Of a stretch of 34,666 nt of DNA, positions 15,446 through 23,191 are shown piece by piece (the first letter of the stretch is position 1; each line of letters opens with the position of its first letter). The notes beneath the pieces were generated by a model. It worked only from the letters and a program-made list of their open reading frames with translations, ran no database searches and was not told the origin of the DNA. Source of the stretch: Nautiliaceae bacterium (GTDB lineage Bacteria > Campylobacterota > Campylobacteria > Campylobacterales > Nautiliaceae). Location of the stretch: contig JAMOTL010000055.1 of assembly GCA_027062285.1 (NCBI GenBank), positions 1 through 34,666 of the forward strand, read 5' to 3'. Made by a program: the position numbers and the translations under genes.

Positions 15446-16642
15446 TTACATCCCGGGGATTCTTGGGATTTTATTGAGTTTTGAGTTTTTAAAATACCAG
15501 CCCCAACCTTTTTTCATCCAGTGTCCAATAACAGGCAGTGGAATTAAGATAGCTCTTTTATTGTCTCTATATACGAAAGCTGCGCCATCACCACTATCCA
15601 TCAGACATAAAATATTTATATGAGAGATGTATTCTTTTCTAGCTTCCTTGCCTTCTTCCATCATTTTAATATTGTATGCCGTAACTCTTGCCATTACTTC
15701 AGCTAAGTGTCCCTGTTTTGCTCTCCAGTCAGGTCCGTCGATTGCCGCACTGTCACCTATCGCAAAAATAGGAAACTTATCCGAACTTGTTTCATCAAAA
15801 TCATGCATAACTTCGCAGTATTCGTTAATTTTGATAAATCCTGCTTCATTTAACGGAAGCCCGGTATCTTTAAAAAGTTCAGGCCCGTTACCAGCCGGGA
15901 TAAACATAGTCAAATCACTCTCAAGCTTGCTTCCGTCTTCAAAAATCACGCCGTCTTTTACAAATTCGGTAATTTTTTTACCCTTAATTTGTTTAATATT
16001 TAATCTATCAAACCACGCATCCATTATTTTTAAGGCTTTTTGACCCATTCTGGCGCCCGGTTTTGGCATAGGAGCAAAGAAAGTTATCTCAAAATTATCC
16101 CTAAGTCCTAATTTTTTTAATTTATGATGAACGTTAAACATTACTTCAAAAGCAGGTCCCCCTCTTACGTTGCTCGGGTCTTTTGGATTTCCACCAAACC
16201 CGAATGCCAGTTTGCCATGCCCTCTTTTTATAAGCTCGTCAAGTTTTTCTTTTATTTTTAAGGACTCCTCAGGAGCGCCGCAGATCGAAAGAAAATGCTC
16301 GCTTCCTTTGTGTTTTACTTTATCCGCCCCGATTGCGATTATTAGATAATCAAAATCACATCTTGATTCATCATTTTCGCATTCTACTTTTTTATTTTTA
16401 ATATCAATTTTTTTAACTTTATTAAATTTTAGCTCAAATCCGTGAACACGGCTGAGTTCTTTCCAGTCAATTATACAATCTTCAAACTTGTATTCACCCG
16501 TAGGTATCCAAATAGAAATAGGATACACATACATATATTCTCTATTCGTTACAACCGTTACGTCAAAGCCGTATTTTTTTAGCCATATAGCACTCTCAAG
16601 AGCGGCAAATCCTCCACCTAAAATCAATACTTTTTTAGCCAT
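15446..16642 (-). CDS. sqr: Sulfide:quinone oxidoreductase-type FAD protein
   Basis: 398 residues, two-dinucleotide-binding-domain flavoprotein of the SQR/FCSD/NDH-2 group. Features are the FAD-binding N-terminus MAKKVLILGGGFAALESAIW, YLIIAIGAD, and the FAD pyrophosphate motif FAIGDSAAIDGPDWRAKQGH. The C-terminus ends WYFKNSKLNKIPRIPGM, a membrane-attachment-type region. Of the three Cys of classical SQR (Aquifex 124, 156, 347), C121 and C346 are in place, but the middle one is missing: GFGGNPKDP...GGPAFE has none. It therefore may oxidise sulfide by a variant route or use another reductant. Last gene of the TDT channel-DUF302 operon; start supported by AAAGGA. Confidence 0.82.
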   Translation of the reverse strand: MAKKVLILGGGFAALESAIWLKKYGFDVTVVTNREYMYVYPISIWIPTGEYKFEDCIIDWKELSRVHGFELKFNKVKKIDIKNKKVECENDESRCDFDYLIIAIGADKVKHKGSEHFLSICGAPEESLKIKEKLDELIKRGHGKLAFGFGGNPKDPSNVRGGPAFEVMFNVHHKLKKLGLRDNFEITFFAPMPKPGARMGQKALKIMDAWFDRLNIKQIKGKKITEFVKDGVIFEDGSKLESDLTMFIPAGNGPELFKDTGLPLNEAGFIKINEYCEVMHDFDETSSDKFPIFAIGDSAAIDGPDWRAKQGHLAEVMARVTAYNIKMMEEGKEARKEYISHINILCLMDSGDGAAFVYRDNKRAILIPLPVIGHWMKKGWGWYFKNSKLNKIPRIPGM

Positions 16643-16651
16643 TCAAATCCT

Positions 16652-17158
16652 TTAAAATATAGAATATCTAAAATGAACAAAACTTAAAATATTTTGAATA
16701 TCTCTAACAACCTTTTCCATAATTTTTGATTCTGGCGTTAAGCTTAACATTCTCGTCAAAAGATATCCGTTCATAAGAGAAATATAAACTCTTCCCATAC
16801 TGTCTTCGTATATGGCAATGCTAAGAGGCATTTTAACAGCCATAAATTTTGTTCTGTCATCTTTTAACATCTCTCCCGCATATTTTGCGTTACAGAATTT
16901 TATAATTTTAACAGGACCAACATCCGGTCCTCCGTATTTTTTTATTTCTTCTTCCTGATTAATTACTGTAACAACATGCCATCCTGGCTGTTTATTGATT
17001 CTGTTTACTAAAACCTGAACGGTTTTCTCAAAATCATACGGACTTTTTACCTGTTTAAACAGCATATCTTCAGCTGCAATTTTAAACATTAAAGGAATTA
17101 TAAAAACTGCCACAACAAATCCCAAAATAATTCCACCGATTAAACTTCTTTTATTCAT
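16652..17158 (-). CDS. DUF302 protein with N-terminal membrane anchor
   Basis: 168 residues. An N-terminal hydrophobic segment (about 6-28, IGGIILGFVVAVFIIPLMF) is an uncleaved anchor or signal. It is followed by a DUF302 domain: FEKTVQVLVNRINKQPGWHV, then VKIIKFCNAKYAGEMLKDD, and PLSIAIYEDSMGRVYISLMN. DUF302 proteins are of unknown biochemical role and are often found with sulfur or copper/redox genes. ATG 17158 was chosen for its very strong ribosome site GAGGAGGAATAAA; upstream codons lie in the preceding gene. It lies between the TDT channel (one-base gap) and SQR genes. Confidence 0.83.
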   Translation of the reverse strand: MNKRSLIGGIILGFVVAVFIIPLMFKIAAEDMLFKQVKSPYDFEKTVQVLVNRINKQPGWHVVTVINQEEEIKKYGGPDVGPVKIIKFCNAKYAGEMLKDDRTKFMAVKMPLSIAIYEDSMGRVYISLMNGYLLTRMLSLTPESKIMEKVVRDIQNILSFVHFRYSIF

Positions 17159-17159
17159 T

Positions 17160-18119
17160 TTATTCCTCCTCAGGTACACAGATTTTTTGATTTTTGATAG
17201 CAAGATATGTTTTATAACTCACATATCCAACCACTACGGTTGTTAAAGCTAATAAAAACAGAGCAAATGCTTTTATAAACCACTTATGATATACACTATC
17301 CATTAGGATAGTTGCTATTGTTATTGCAGCCAATGGGAACGTATATGCCCACCATGATATAAAAAACTGCAGTTTAAGAAAATTTTTAAGCATAATAAGC
17401 AGTAAAAACAGAATAAAAAATGCTATTAAATATAAAAAGAGACTAAAAAAATCCACTATTCCAAAAGTTATTCTAAAATAACTGATAAATCCTACAGCCG
17501 GGGGTGCTATAAGAATAAAAAAAGTAGGAATCAGTCTTTTACCAAGAGGTAAATGGAATATCATCCTGTACATTACGATAGTAATTAATATTATCCAAAA
17601 GAAAATACCTATACTAAAATAAAAATGATTTACCACTTCATCACAAACATCAACACCTACTATAGGTACCAATACGTTACCAACAATAGGGATAAACCAG
17701 GCAGGATTTATATGTTTAACTTCAAGTTTGTCATGCTCTATCCAAAATTTAATGACTTTGTATGTAAAAAAGAGATGAAGCACAGCTCCTATAAACCAAA
17801 AAGTAACGGATACAGGCGGTGCAAAATCGCTTATTGCAATGGAAACAAGCAAGAAACTAATTGAAATAGCCGCACCAAAAGAACTTTTGATTGGATGAGC
17901 AAACTCTTTTTTTACGGCATCAGGATATTTTATCCATTTTATCATATAAGCACCGAATATTACGAAAAAAAGCATAACATCAATAAAAAGTAAAATTAAA
18001 TAAGGCCAATACGGAAAATTTAAAAAATGATATGCTTTCGCAAAAGCGATAGTAAGACCAGAAAATCCCATAATAACTGCAAACAGTTGGACAGGAAAAT
18101 ATTTTAGGCTTCTCTCCAT
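17160..18119 (-). CDS. TDT/SLAC1-family anion channel or exporter
   Basis: 319 residues with about ten hydrophobic segments across the whole length, in the pattern of TehA/SLAC1/Mae1 proteins: the opening YFPVQLFAVIMGFSGLTIAF, then NPAWFIPIVGNVLVPIVG and WWAYTFPLAAITIAT. The family carries anions such as dicarboxylate, sulfite (fungal Ssu1), tellurite-linked TehA, chloride or nitrate. Being the first gene of an operon with DUF302 and SQR makes a sulfur anion (hydrosulfide, sulfite, thiosulfate) an attractive but unproven substrate. The start has GGAGGGGCT before ATG. A large palindrome overlaps its promoter. Confidence 0.87.
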   Translation of the reverse strand: MERSLKYFPVQLFAVIMGFSGLTIAFAKAYHFLNFPYWPYLILLFIDVMLFFVIFGAYMIKWIKYPDAVKKEFAHPIKSSFGAAISISFLLVSIAISDFAPPVSVTFWFIGAVLHLFFTYKVIKFWIEHDKLEVKHINPAWFIPIVGNVLVPIVGVDVCDEVVNHFYFSIGIFFWIILITIVMYRMIFHLPLGKRLIPTFFILIAPPAVGFISYFRITFGIVDFFSLFLYLIAFFILFLLLIMLKNFLKLQFFISWWAYTFPLAAITIATILMDSVYHKWFIKAFALFLLALTTVVVGYVSYKTYLAIKNQKICVPEEE

Positions 18120-18141
18120 AGCCCCTCCTTCATTTTTTGGA

Positions 18142-18190
18142 AGTATACCACAAATAAGTTTTAATTATAGTAGTTATAATTAAAACTTAT
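18142..18190 (-). promoter_or_regulatory. TDT-DUF302-SQR promoter with 16-base inverted repeat
   Basis: Perfect 16-base inverted repeats (18154-18169 and 18175-18190, spacer GTAGT) lie upstream of the TDT gene. On the minus strand a TATACT box (18142-18147) sits about 23 bases from the gene. The -35 position falls inside the palindrome and does not match consensus, so the repeat is well placed for an activator, or for a repressor blocking polymerase. Confidence 0.5.
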
Positions 18191-18242
18191 AACTAAATTT
18201 TCTTTTTATATTTTACTTAATTTTAATATGAAATGAAATTTA

Positions 18243-18290
18243 TTGACATATGTTCATAAATATGCTATAATTTTATTGAACATATGTCAA
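18243..18290 (+). promoter_or_regulatory. Sigma-70 promoter flanked by perfect inverted repeats (operator)
   Basis: TTGACA (18243-18248) and TATAAT (18266-18271) with an ideal 17-base spacer form the best promoter in the window. TTGACATATGTTCA (18243-18256) and its exact reverse complement TGAACATATGTCAA (18277-18290) bracket it: one copy covers the -35, the other the start point and the Shine-Dalgarno edge. Each copy itself holds the palindrome ACATATGT. Two dimers bound here would shut the promoter. It drives the DUF134 and NifX-RG genes. Confidence 0.7.
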
Positions 18291-18299
18291 GGAGCTCAA

Positions 18300-18572
18300 A
18301 TGCCTAGAAGGATTAGAAGAAGAATAAGGGGAAAATTTAATCATATATGTTTTAAACCATGCGGTATCCCATCTCATTCTCTTGAAAGAGTCTTTTTAAC
18401 AAAAGACGAGATGGAAGCTATAAGACTTATGGATTTTGAAGGACTTTATCAAGAGGATGTGGCAAAAGAAATGGGAGTATCTCGCCCGACAATAAGCCGC
18501 ATTCTTAAAAATGCCAGGGCAAAAATAGCAGATGCCCTGATGCACGGAAAAATAATAGAAATCGAAGAATAA
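18300..18572 (+). CDS. DUF134 helix-turn-helix protein
   Basis: 90 residues from ATG 18300 (AAGGAGCTCAA upstream; the frame runs further up, but through the promoter). It has a basic MPRRIRRRIRGK start, a Cys-containing HICFKPCGIPSH region, then a sigma-70 region-4-like helix-turn-helix LYQEDVAKEMGVSRPTISRI at about 52-71. DUF134 proteins are small DNA-binding proteins often found beside NifX/NifB-like genes, as here (20 bases to the next gene). The Cys pair and His may sense metal or redox state. It is a candidate to bind the inverted repeats in its own promoter, which is inference. Confidence 0.88.
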   Translation: MPRRIRRRIRGKFNHICFKPCGIPSHSLERVFLTKDEMEAIRLMDFEGLYQEDVAKEMGVSRPTISRILKNARAKIADALMHGKIIEIEE

Positions 18573-18592
18573 CAACTTTTAAGGAGGGAAAA

Positions 18593-19132
18593 ATGAGAAT
18601 AGCATTTCCAACAAACAATCAAAAAACAATAGCAAACCACATAGGTTTGGCAAAAGGATTTTTAATTATTGACACAGATACAGGTGAAAAATTTTATATT
18701 CAAAATCCTGTTCTTGAAAGAATACAAGAAGAAAACATCAATCTAAAAAATCTTCCTGAAGGCCAAAGAGGTTTAGGCACGGGAAGAGTAATACCGCCTT
18801 TACTTAAAGAAGCAGGCGTTGATATATTCGTAGCAAGAGATTTTGGAGAAGGAATGATAAGAAATTTGGAATTTGAAGGTATTCAGGCTATGGAAACAGA
18901 TGAAAAAGATATTGAAAAAGTACTTGAAAATTTTGAAGATTTTACACATCCTGTAAATTATGAAGGAGGATACGAAATGAGAGGGAGAGGCTTTGGATAT
19001 GGCAGAGGATTAGGATATGGTCGTGGTAGAGGTTTTGGCAGAGGCTTTGGTCATGGTAGAGGCTATGGAAGAGGTATGGGATACGGAAGAGGTTTTGGCA
19101 GAGGATTCGGTAGAAGATGGGAATGGGAATAA
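18593..19132 (+). CDS. NifX-like protein with RG-rich C-terminal tail
   Basis: 179 residues. Residues 1-115 are a NifX/NifB-C-type domain (MRIAFPTNNQKTIANHIGLA, VDIFVARDFGEGMIRNLEFE), close to the protein at 11332. A short acidic linker (about 116-128) leads to a 51-residue tail built of RGxG units (RGFG, RGYG, RGLG), ending RRWEWE. The tail begins with Met129, which has its own perfect ribosome site, so it may also be made as a separate small protein. No nitrogenase genes are present. It is in an operon with DUF134 (AAGGAGGGAAAA before ATG) and is followed by a terminator. The tail might bind nucleic acid or metal; neither is shown. Confidence 0.82.
   Translation: MRIAFPTNNQKTIANHIGLAKGFLIIDTDTGEKFYIQNPVLERIQEENINLKNLPEGQRGLGTGRVIPPLLKEAGVDIFVARDFGEGMIRNLEFEGIQAMETDEKDIEKVLENFEDFTHPVNYEGGYEMRGRGFGYGRGLGYGRGRGFGRGFGHGRGYGRGMGYGRGFGRGFGRRWEWE
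18964..18979 (+). promoter_or_regulatory. Internal Shine-Dalgarno and in-frame ATG before the RG tail
   Basis: AAGGAGGA (18964-18971 region) stands six to seven bases before ATG 18977-18979, which is codon 129 of the NifX-like gene, in frame. Translation from here would give a 51-residue RG-rich protein ending at 19132. The site is as strong as any gene-start site in the window, although it lies within a coding sequence. Confidence 0.5.
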
Positions 19133-19150
19133 ATCCATTCCTATTTTTTT
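19120..19150 (+). terminator. Rho-independent terminator of the DUF134 operon
   Basis: GGAATGG (19120-19126) pairs perfectly with CCATTCC (19135-19141) across an eight-base loop and is followed by TATTTTTTT. The stem includes the stop codon of the NifX-RG gene, and the T-tract encodes the last Lys codons of the convergent dedA gene. Confidence 0.75.
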
Positions 19151-19713
19151 AATTTTAAATAAATAAAAGTAAAAACAGTTATAAAAATTAAAGTAAATAT
19201 TGTTATTTCTTTTATATATTTATGAATAAGCTCACTGTTTTCTCCTATAAAATATCCAAGAAAAGTCAAAATTAATATCCAAACACCGGCACCTAACGCA
19301 GTAAAAACGGTAAATTTCACAGGATGCATCTTAGCAAGTCCGGCAGGAAAAGAAATATATTGGCGAATACCAGGAATCAATCTTCCGTTAAATGTAGAAA
19401 TTTCTCCGTGTATTTCGAAAAACTTTTCTAATTTTTCCAGATGATGTTCTTTTAAAAATTTCAAAAGTGCCGCCCTTCCCCATTTGTAAGCAAGAAGATA
19501 ATTAAACCAAGCCCCGGCAATACTTCCGGCAATACCGCTTAGAATTGCCAAAAAAAGATTCATTTCACCTTTACTTGCCAAATAACCGGCAGGAATCATT
19601 ACCACTTCACTTGGAAAAGGAAAAAAACTGCTTTCCAAAAACATCATAATAAAAATTCCTATATAACCTAAACCCCCTACACTATCTACAATAAAATCAA
19701 TAATTCCTTCCAT
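19141..19713 (-). CDS. dedA: DedA-family membrane protein
   Basis: 190 residues with five to six hydrophobic segments and the family signature: [20 protein letters not shown] near residues 26-45, and the basic [20 protein letters not shown] near 111-130 with the re-entrant Arg/Pro motif. DedA/DUF-SNARE-associated proteins are now linked to lipid-carrier (undecaprenyl phosphate) recycling and proton-motive-force homeostasis, though single members differ. The ATG overlaps the stop of the MFS gene (TAATG), so both are expressed together. Confidence 0.92.
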   Translation of the reverse strand: MEGIIDFIVDSVGGLGYIGIFIMMFLESSFFPFPSEVVMIPAGYLASKGEMNLFLAILSGIAGSIAGAWFNYLLAYKWGRAALLKFLKEHHLEKLEKFFEIHGEISTFNGRLIPGIRQYISFPAGLAKMHPVKFTVFTALGAGVWILILTFLGYFIGENSELIHKYIKEITIFTLIFITVFTFIYLKLKK

Positions 19714-20924
19714 TATTCAGCCTTTAATTTTGTAGCGAAAAACAGCCCCACAAGCAACATAAAAATTGTAAAGAGATATAAAACATCATAACTGAAAGCT
19801 TTTAATATAAGTCCTCCCGGAATAGCAAAAAAGAGACCTATTGAAGTGAGATTATTTTGTAAAGCGACATATATCGGTCTTTTGTCCTCCGGAGCTATTT
19901 CAAACAAAAGATTCATACCGGCTATTTTAAACCCGTCCATTGCAAAACCTATTAAAAAAAACACAAGAGCATATTGCCATGAATTCGAGGCGAAATAAGC
20001 TACAATAAAAGCTAAAATCATCGAAAGATAAGCTAAAATTATTATAAGTTTATATTTTGGTGCTAGTTTTTTCCATACTAAATTACCAAGCAACGCCCCT
20101 ATCATCTGAACCGTCACAAATCCTCCCACAAGCCAACCGGTTAAATGAATTGTCTGATTTGCTTTTAAAATTACAAAAGGAAACGCGAATAAAAATGAAT
20201 AACTGAAAAGAATAGTTAATATCTGAATCTGAAGGGCTTTATCTTCTTTTAAAAATTTAAAAGCGTTTTTCAAAAATTCCAAAAAGCTCTTTTCTTTAAT
20301 TCTCACGTTTTCTTTTACCGGTTCTTTTATCGTAGAAAAAGCCCAAAGTCCGAGACCAAGTAAAAAAGCGCTAATCATAAAAAGATACGCATAGCTTTTT
20401 GGAGGTTCGAAAGTAGCTAAAACCCATCCTGCAATCCCGCCGCTTATTATCGAACCTATTGCGGCAAAAAACTGTCTGTTAGCCATAGATTTTCCGCGCT
20501 CTTCTTTATTAAAAACTTTAGCGATTATCTCACTAAAATAAATACTCCCAAATCCTGCGGAAAAAGAGAAAATAAAAAGCCCTATACCGAATATCCATAA
20601 AGTAAGGGTCGGATTTTTATCCCCTATAAGCAAAATAGCAAGACCTATGGCAAACCATGAAAGAAATCTCGCCAAAAAAACTTTTTTAAGATAAGGCATT
20701 ACCCTTTTGTAACCCTGGGCGTAAAAAGCGGCAAAAAGCTGAACGGCAATGGCCCCTCCTCTTAAAAGAGAGGCAAAAACCCCAACAAGCACCACGCTCT
20801 CGCTAAAGTGATGTACAATAAGAGGCAAAATGGTGGAAGGTTCGGCTATAGTCATAGCTATTGCCAGAAAAAAACCGTGTAAAACATTTTTAAGATTATT
20901 TTCTTTATAATTAAGACTCAACAA
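19713..20924 (-). CDS. Major facilitator superfamily transporter
   Basis: 403 residues with about 12 membrane segments. It has a central basic loop after segment six (about 200-215, [15 protein letters not shown]), a two-times-six layout, and a motif-A-like RG-K region ([14 protein letters not shown]) between early segments. Substrate unknown. The reading frame has no ATG before residue 24, so initiation is at TTG 20924 (AAAAAGGCGAA upstream) or the adjacent TTG 20921. The start lies in a 12-base-pair hairpin. Downstream dedA is translationally linked. Confidence 0.85.
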   Translation of the reverse strand: MLSLNYKENNLKNVLHGFFLAIAMTIAEPSTILPLIVHHFSESVVLVGVFASLLRGGAIAVQLFAAFYAQGYKRVMPYLKKVFLARFLSWFAIGLAILLIGDKNPTLTLWIFGIGLFIFSFSAGFGSIYFSEIIAKVFNKEERGKSMANRQFFAAIGSIISGGIAGWVLATFEPPKSYAYLFMISAFLLGLGLWAFSTIKEPVKENVRIKEKSFLEFLKNAFKFLKEDKALQIQILTILFSYSFLFAFPFVILKANQTIHLTGWLVGGFVTVQMIGALLGNLVWKKLAPKYKLIIILAYLSMILAFIVAYFASNSWQYALVFFLIGFAMDGFKIAGMNLLFEIAPEDKRPIYVALQNNLTSIGLFFAIPGGLILKAFSYDVLYLFTIFMLLVGLFFATKLKAE

Positions 20925-20947
20925 TTCGCCTTTTTAAAGCGAATTGT
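20921..20947 (-). promoter_or_regulatory. Hairpin sequestering the MFS gene ribosome site and TTG start
   Basis: On the minus strand ACAATTCGCTTT, loop AAA, AAGGCGAATTGT forms a 12-pair stem with a single G.U pair. The 3' arm contains the AAGG Shine-Dalgarno and the TTG start. A TACAAT -10-like box overlaps the 5' arm. It is not followed by a T-tract, so it is unlikely to be a terminator of the upstream chemoreceptor gene. Confidence 0.5.
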
Positions 20948-20958
20948 ATCATAAAAGT

Positions 20959-23124
20959 TTATATTTTTTTATTGGAGATTTCTTTTTTAATTTTACTGGA
21001 AATTTCTTTTATTTCCTCGCTTGTTTCTGAAAGTTCTTTTACAATTTCTATATTTTTATTATCTATCTCCTCTATCTCTTTCATAGAATCATTAATTTTA
21101 TTAATTTCTTCTGTATTTTCTTCGATGTTCTTTACAATTTCGCTGATAGACTGAACAAGCGTATGTATCGTCGTATCGATTTCGGCTAAGGATTTTTGAG
21201 TTCTCTCAGCCAGTTTTCTGACCTCATCCGCAACTACGGCAAATCCCCTTCCGTGCTCACCGGCCCTTGCAGCTTCTATTGCGGCATTAAGAGCTAAGAG
21301 ATTTGTCTGGTCTGCAATTTCTCTAATAACGGATACTACATTTTGAATTTCTTCTGCCTGGGAGGCAACCATATGAGCTTTTTGTGAATTCTCATTAAGA
21401 CCGACTGTCGTACTTTCAACTAAATTTGTAATTCTATCTATTAAAGATTTTAACTCTCTCATAGACCCGTCTAAAGATTCCACATCTTTGCTTAATTTAC
21501 TGCTAACCTCATCAAGTTCTTCTGAATTTTGAATACTTATTTTAATCATTGTAGCTATAACGTTTCTAAGTTCGTTAATCATTTTTTCGACTTCACCCAC
21601 AGGCTTTTCAATTTTAGCGCTGAAATCATAATTGGCATATCTTTCTAAAACTCTGTGAATTTCGTTTAAATCGGTACCGATTTTCTGATTTAAAACGTCA
21701 AGCATCTGATTAAGCGCAATTTTCAGTTTATTAAGTTCGGGATTACTGGTATTTAACGTAATTCTTTTATCCAGATATCCGTCTTTTACCCTGTTTGCTA
21801 TTTGAATGGAATTATTTACGAGTGCTTTTTCCTCTTCAATATTTTTATGGACATTTTCAATACTTTCGTTTATCAACTGCGCCATCTGTCCGATTTCATC
21901 TTTTGTATCCACATCTATTTTACTGAAATCATTTCTTTTTCTTGATAAAAATTCAAAAAATTCAACAAGACCTTTTTCTATTTTCTGAAGAGGCTCGATT
22001 ATGTATCTGTTGCTTACAAAATAACTGATAAATACAATAATTGCAATCAGAATTATATTAATACCCACTATTTCTAATATCGCATTTAAAACTTCTTTTT
22101 TAGCATCCTGTTTCATTTTTTCGATAGTATTATACATATCCTGAAGATAAGTTCCCGTTCCTATGACCCATCCCCATGGTTTAAAAAGTCGAACAATTGA
22201 GAGTTTTTCTTCATATTGTTCTGTTTTCGGATTATAAAACTTGTATTTAATATATGCATAATCTTTACCTGATTTTTTAAGGGCGTCCACGCCAAGCTGA
22301 ACAAAAGGCACTTTAGGAGTATTAACAAAAATTTTTCCTTCCAGCTCGGGCTTAATAGGATGCATTACCATTTTATAATTCATATCGTTTACCCAGAAAT
22401 ATCCGCTTTTTCCAAATCTTACTTTTCTAATACTCTCAAGTGCTTCTTTCTTAATCTGAGGCGTTACATCACTTAGATATTTTCCAGTTCCTATTATCCA
22501 GTGAAACGGTTTAAATTCCCTAACAAGAGAGACTTTAAATTCATATTTTTTGCTGGCAGGGTTATAAAACTGATATTTAATATATGTGGCGTCGCAGTTG
22601 CATTTTTTAAGGGCGTTTACTCCAAGTTCTACAAATGGAACTTTTGGAGTATTGATAAACGTTTTTCCGTCAAACTGAGGTTTTATAGGATGCATTACCA
22701 TTTTATAGTTAAAATCATTTATCCAAAAATAACCGCTTTTTCCGTATCTTGCGGATTTTACAAGCTCTTTTATACGTTCTTTAAGTTCACTTTCGCTTAA
22801 TTTGTTTTTATTTTCCTGATAATAAGTATTTATTATGTGAAAAAGGATATCCATTCGCTGAGCCAAATCTTCTTTGGCGTTTTTTTCAATGGATTCCGGT
22901 TTTGTCCTGTCATAATAAGACAGAACAATTTTTTCGATAATTTCACTTTTATCCATCAGCTCTTTTTTCTTCTGAGCCATAATAGTATTTTTAAAATTTT
23001 CTATATTTTTATTGGTTACCTGATAAATATTGTTTACGGCAACCATCGTTGAAACAATACTCACAAGAATCACCGAGGATATTACAATAAGCAAAATTTT
23101 ATTTTTTACCGATAAATTTTTCAT
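20959..23124 (-). CDS. Methyl-accepting chemotaxis protein with two Cache domains
   Basis: About 721 residues. TM1 near the N-terminus, then two near-identical Cache_2-type sensor modules about 110 residues apart (each with [23 protein letters not shown] and a closing IGTG). TM2 ([17 protein letters not shown]) is followed by HAMP and a cytoplasmic helical hairpin whose conserved tip [20 protein letters not shown] lies about 110 residues from the C-terminus. No CheR/CheB-binding pentapeptide is present. I prefer ATG 23124, which gives MKNLSVKNK before TM1 with AAGGG upstream; an ATG at 23145 is also possible. Cache_2 domains of this type usually bind small carboxylates. The first module has a unique CNC pair. 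Confidence 0.93.
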   Translation of the reverse strand: MKNLSVKNKILLIVISSVILVSIVSTMVAVNNIYQVTNKNIENFKNTIMAQKKKELMDKSEIIEKIVLSYYDRTKPESIEKNAKEDLAQRMDILFHIINTYYQENKNKLSESELKERIKELVKSARYGKSGYFWINDFNYKMVMHPIKPQFDGKTFINTPKVPFVELGVNALKKCNCDATYIKYQFYNPASKKYEFKVSLVREFKPFHWIIGTGKYLSDVTPQIKKEALESIRKVRFGKSGYFWVNDMNYKMVMHPIKPELEGKIFVNTPKVPFVQLGVDALKKSGKDYAYIKYKFYNPKTEQYEEKLSIVRLFKPWGWVIGTGTYLQDMYNTIEKMKQDAKKEVLNAILEIVGINIILIAIIVFISYFVSNRYIIEPLQKIEKGLVEFFEFLSRKRNDFSKIDVDTKDEIGQMAQLINESIENVHKNIEEEKALVNNSIQIANRVKDGYLDKRITLNTSNPELNKLKIALNQMLDVLNQKIGTDLNEIHRVLERYANYDFSAKIEKPVGEVEKMINELRNVIATMIKISIQNSEELDEVSSKLSKDVESLDGSMRELKSLIDRITNLVESTTVGLNENSQKAHMVASQAEEIQNVVSVIREIADQTNLLALNAAIEAARAGEHGRGFAVVADEVRKLAERTQKSLAEIDTTIHTLVQSISEIVKNIEENTEEINKINDSMKEIEEIDNKNIEIVKELSETSEEIKEISSKIKKEISNKKI

Positions 23125-23191
23125 CCCTACCCTTTTTAGCTCCATTTTAGCACACCTATCCCCCTATGTCAATTGAACAATTATTCAAAAC

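Noticed and set aside
18980-19120. DNA tandem repeat or CRISPR-like array in the RG region
   Set aside because: The periodicity follows RGxG codons with synonymous variation and keeps the reading frame, so it is coding repeat, not an array.
11332-19132. Nitrogen fixation capability suggested by two NifX-like genes
   Set aside because: No nifHDK, nifEN or complete nifB is present. Stand-alone members of this fold are widespread in non-fixers.
22501-23052. Plus-strand open frames opposite the chemoreceptor sensor region
   Set aside because: They are complements of the duplicated Cache repeats and have no start signals.
23173-23188. Near-palindrome TTGAACAATTATTCAA between helicase and chemoreceptor genes as an FNR-like operator
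   Set aside because: Arms are imperfect, the spacing does not match TTGAT-N4-ATCAA, and such AT-rich near-palindromes are expected by chance here.
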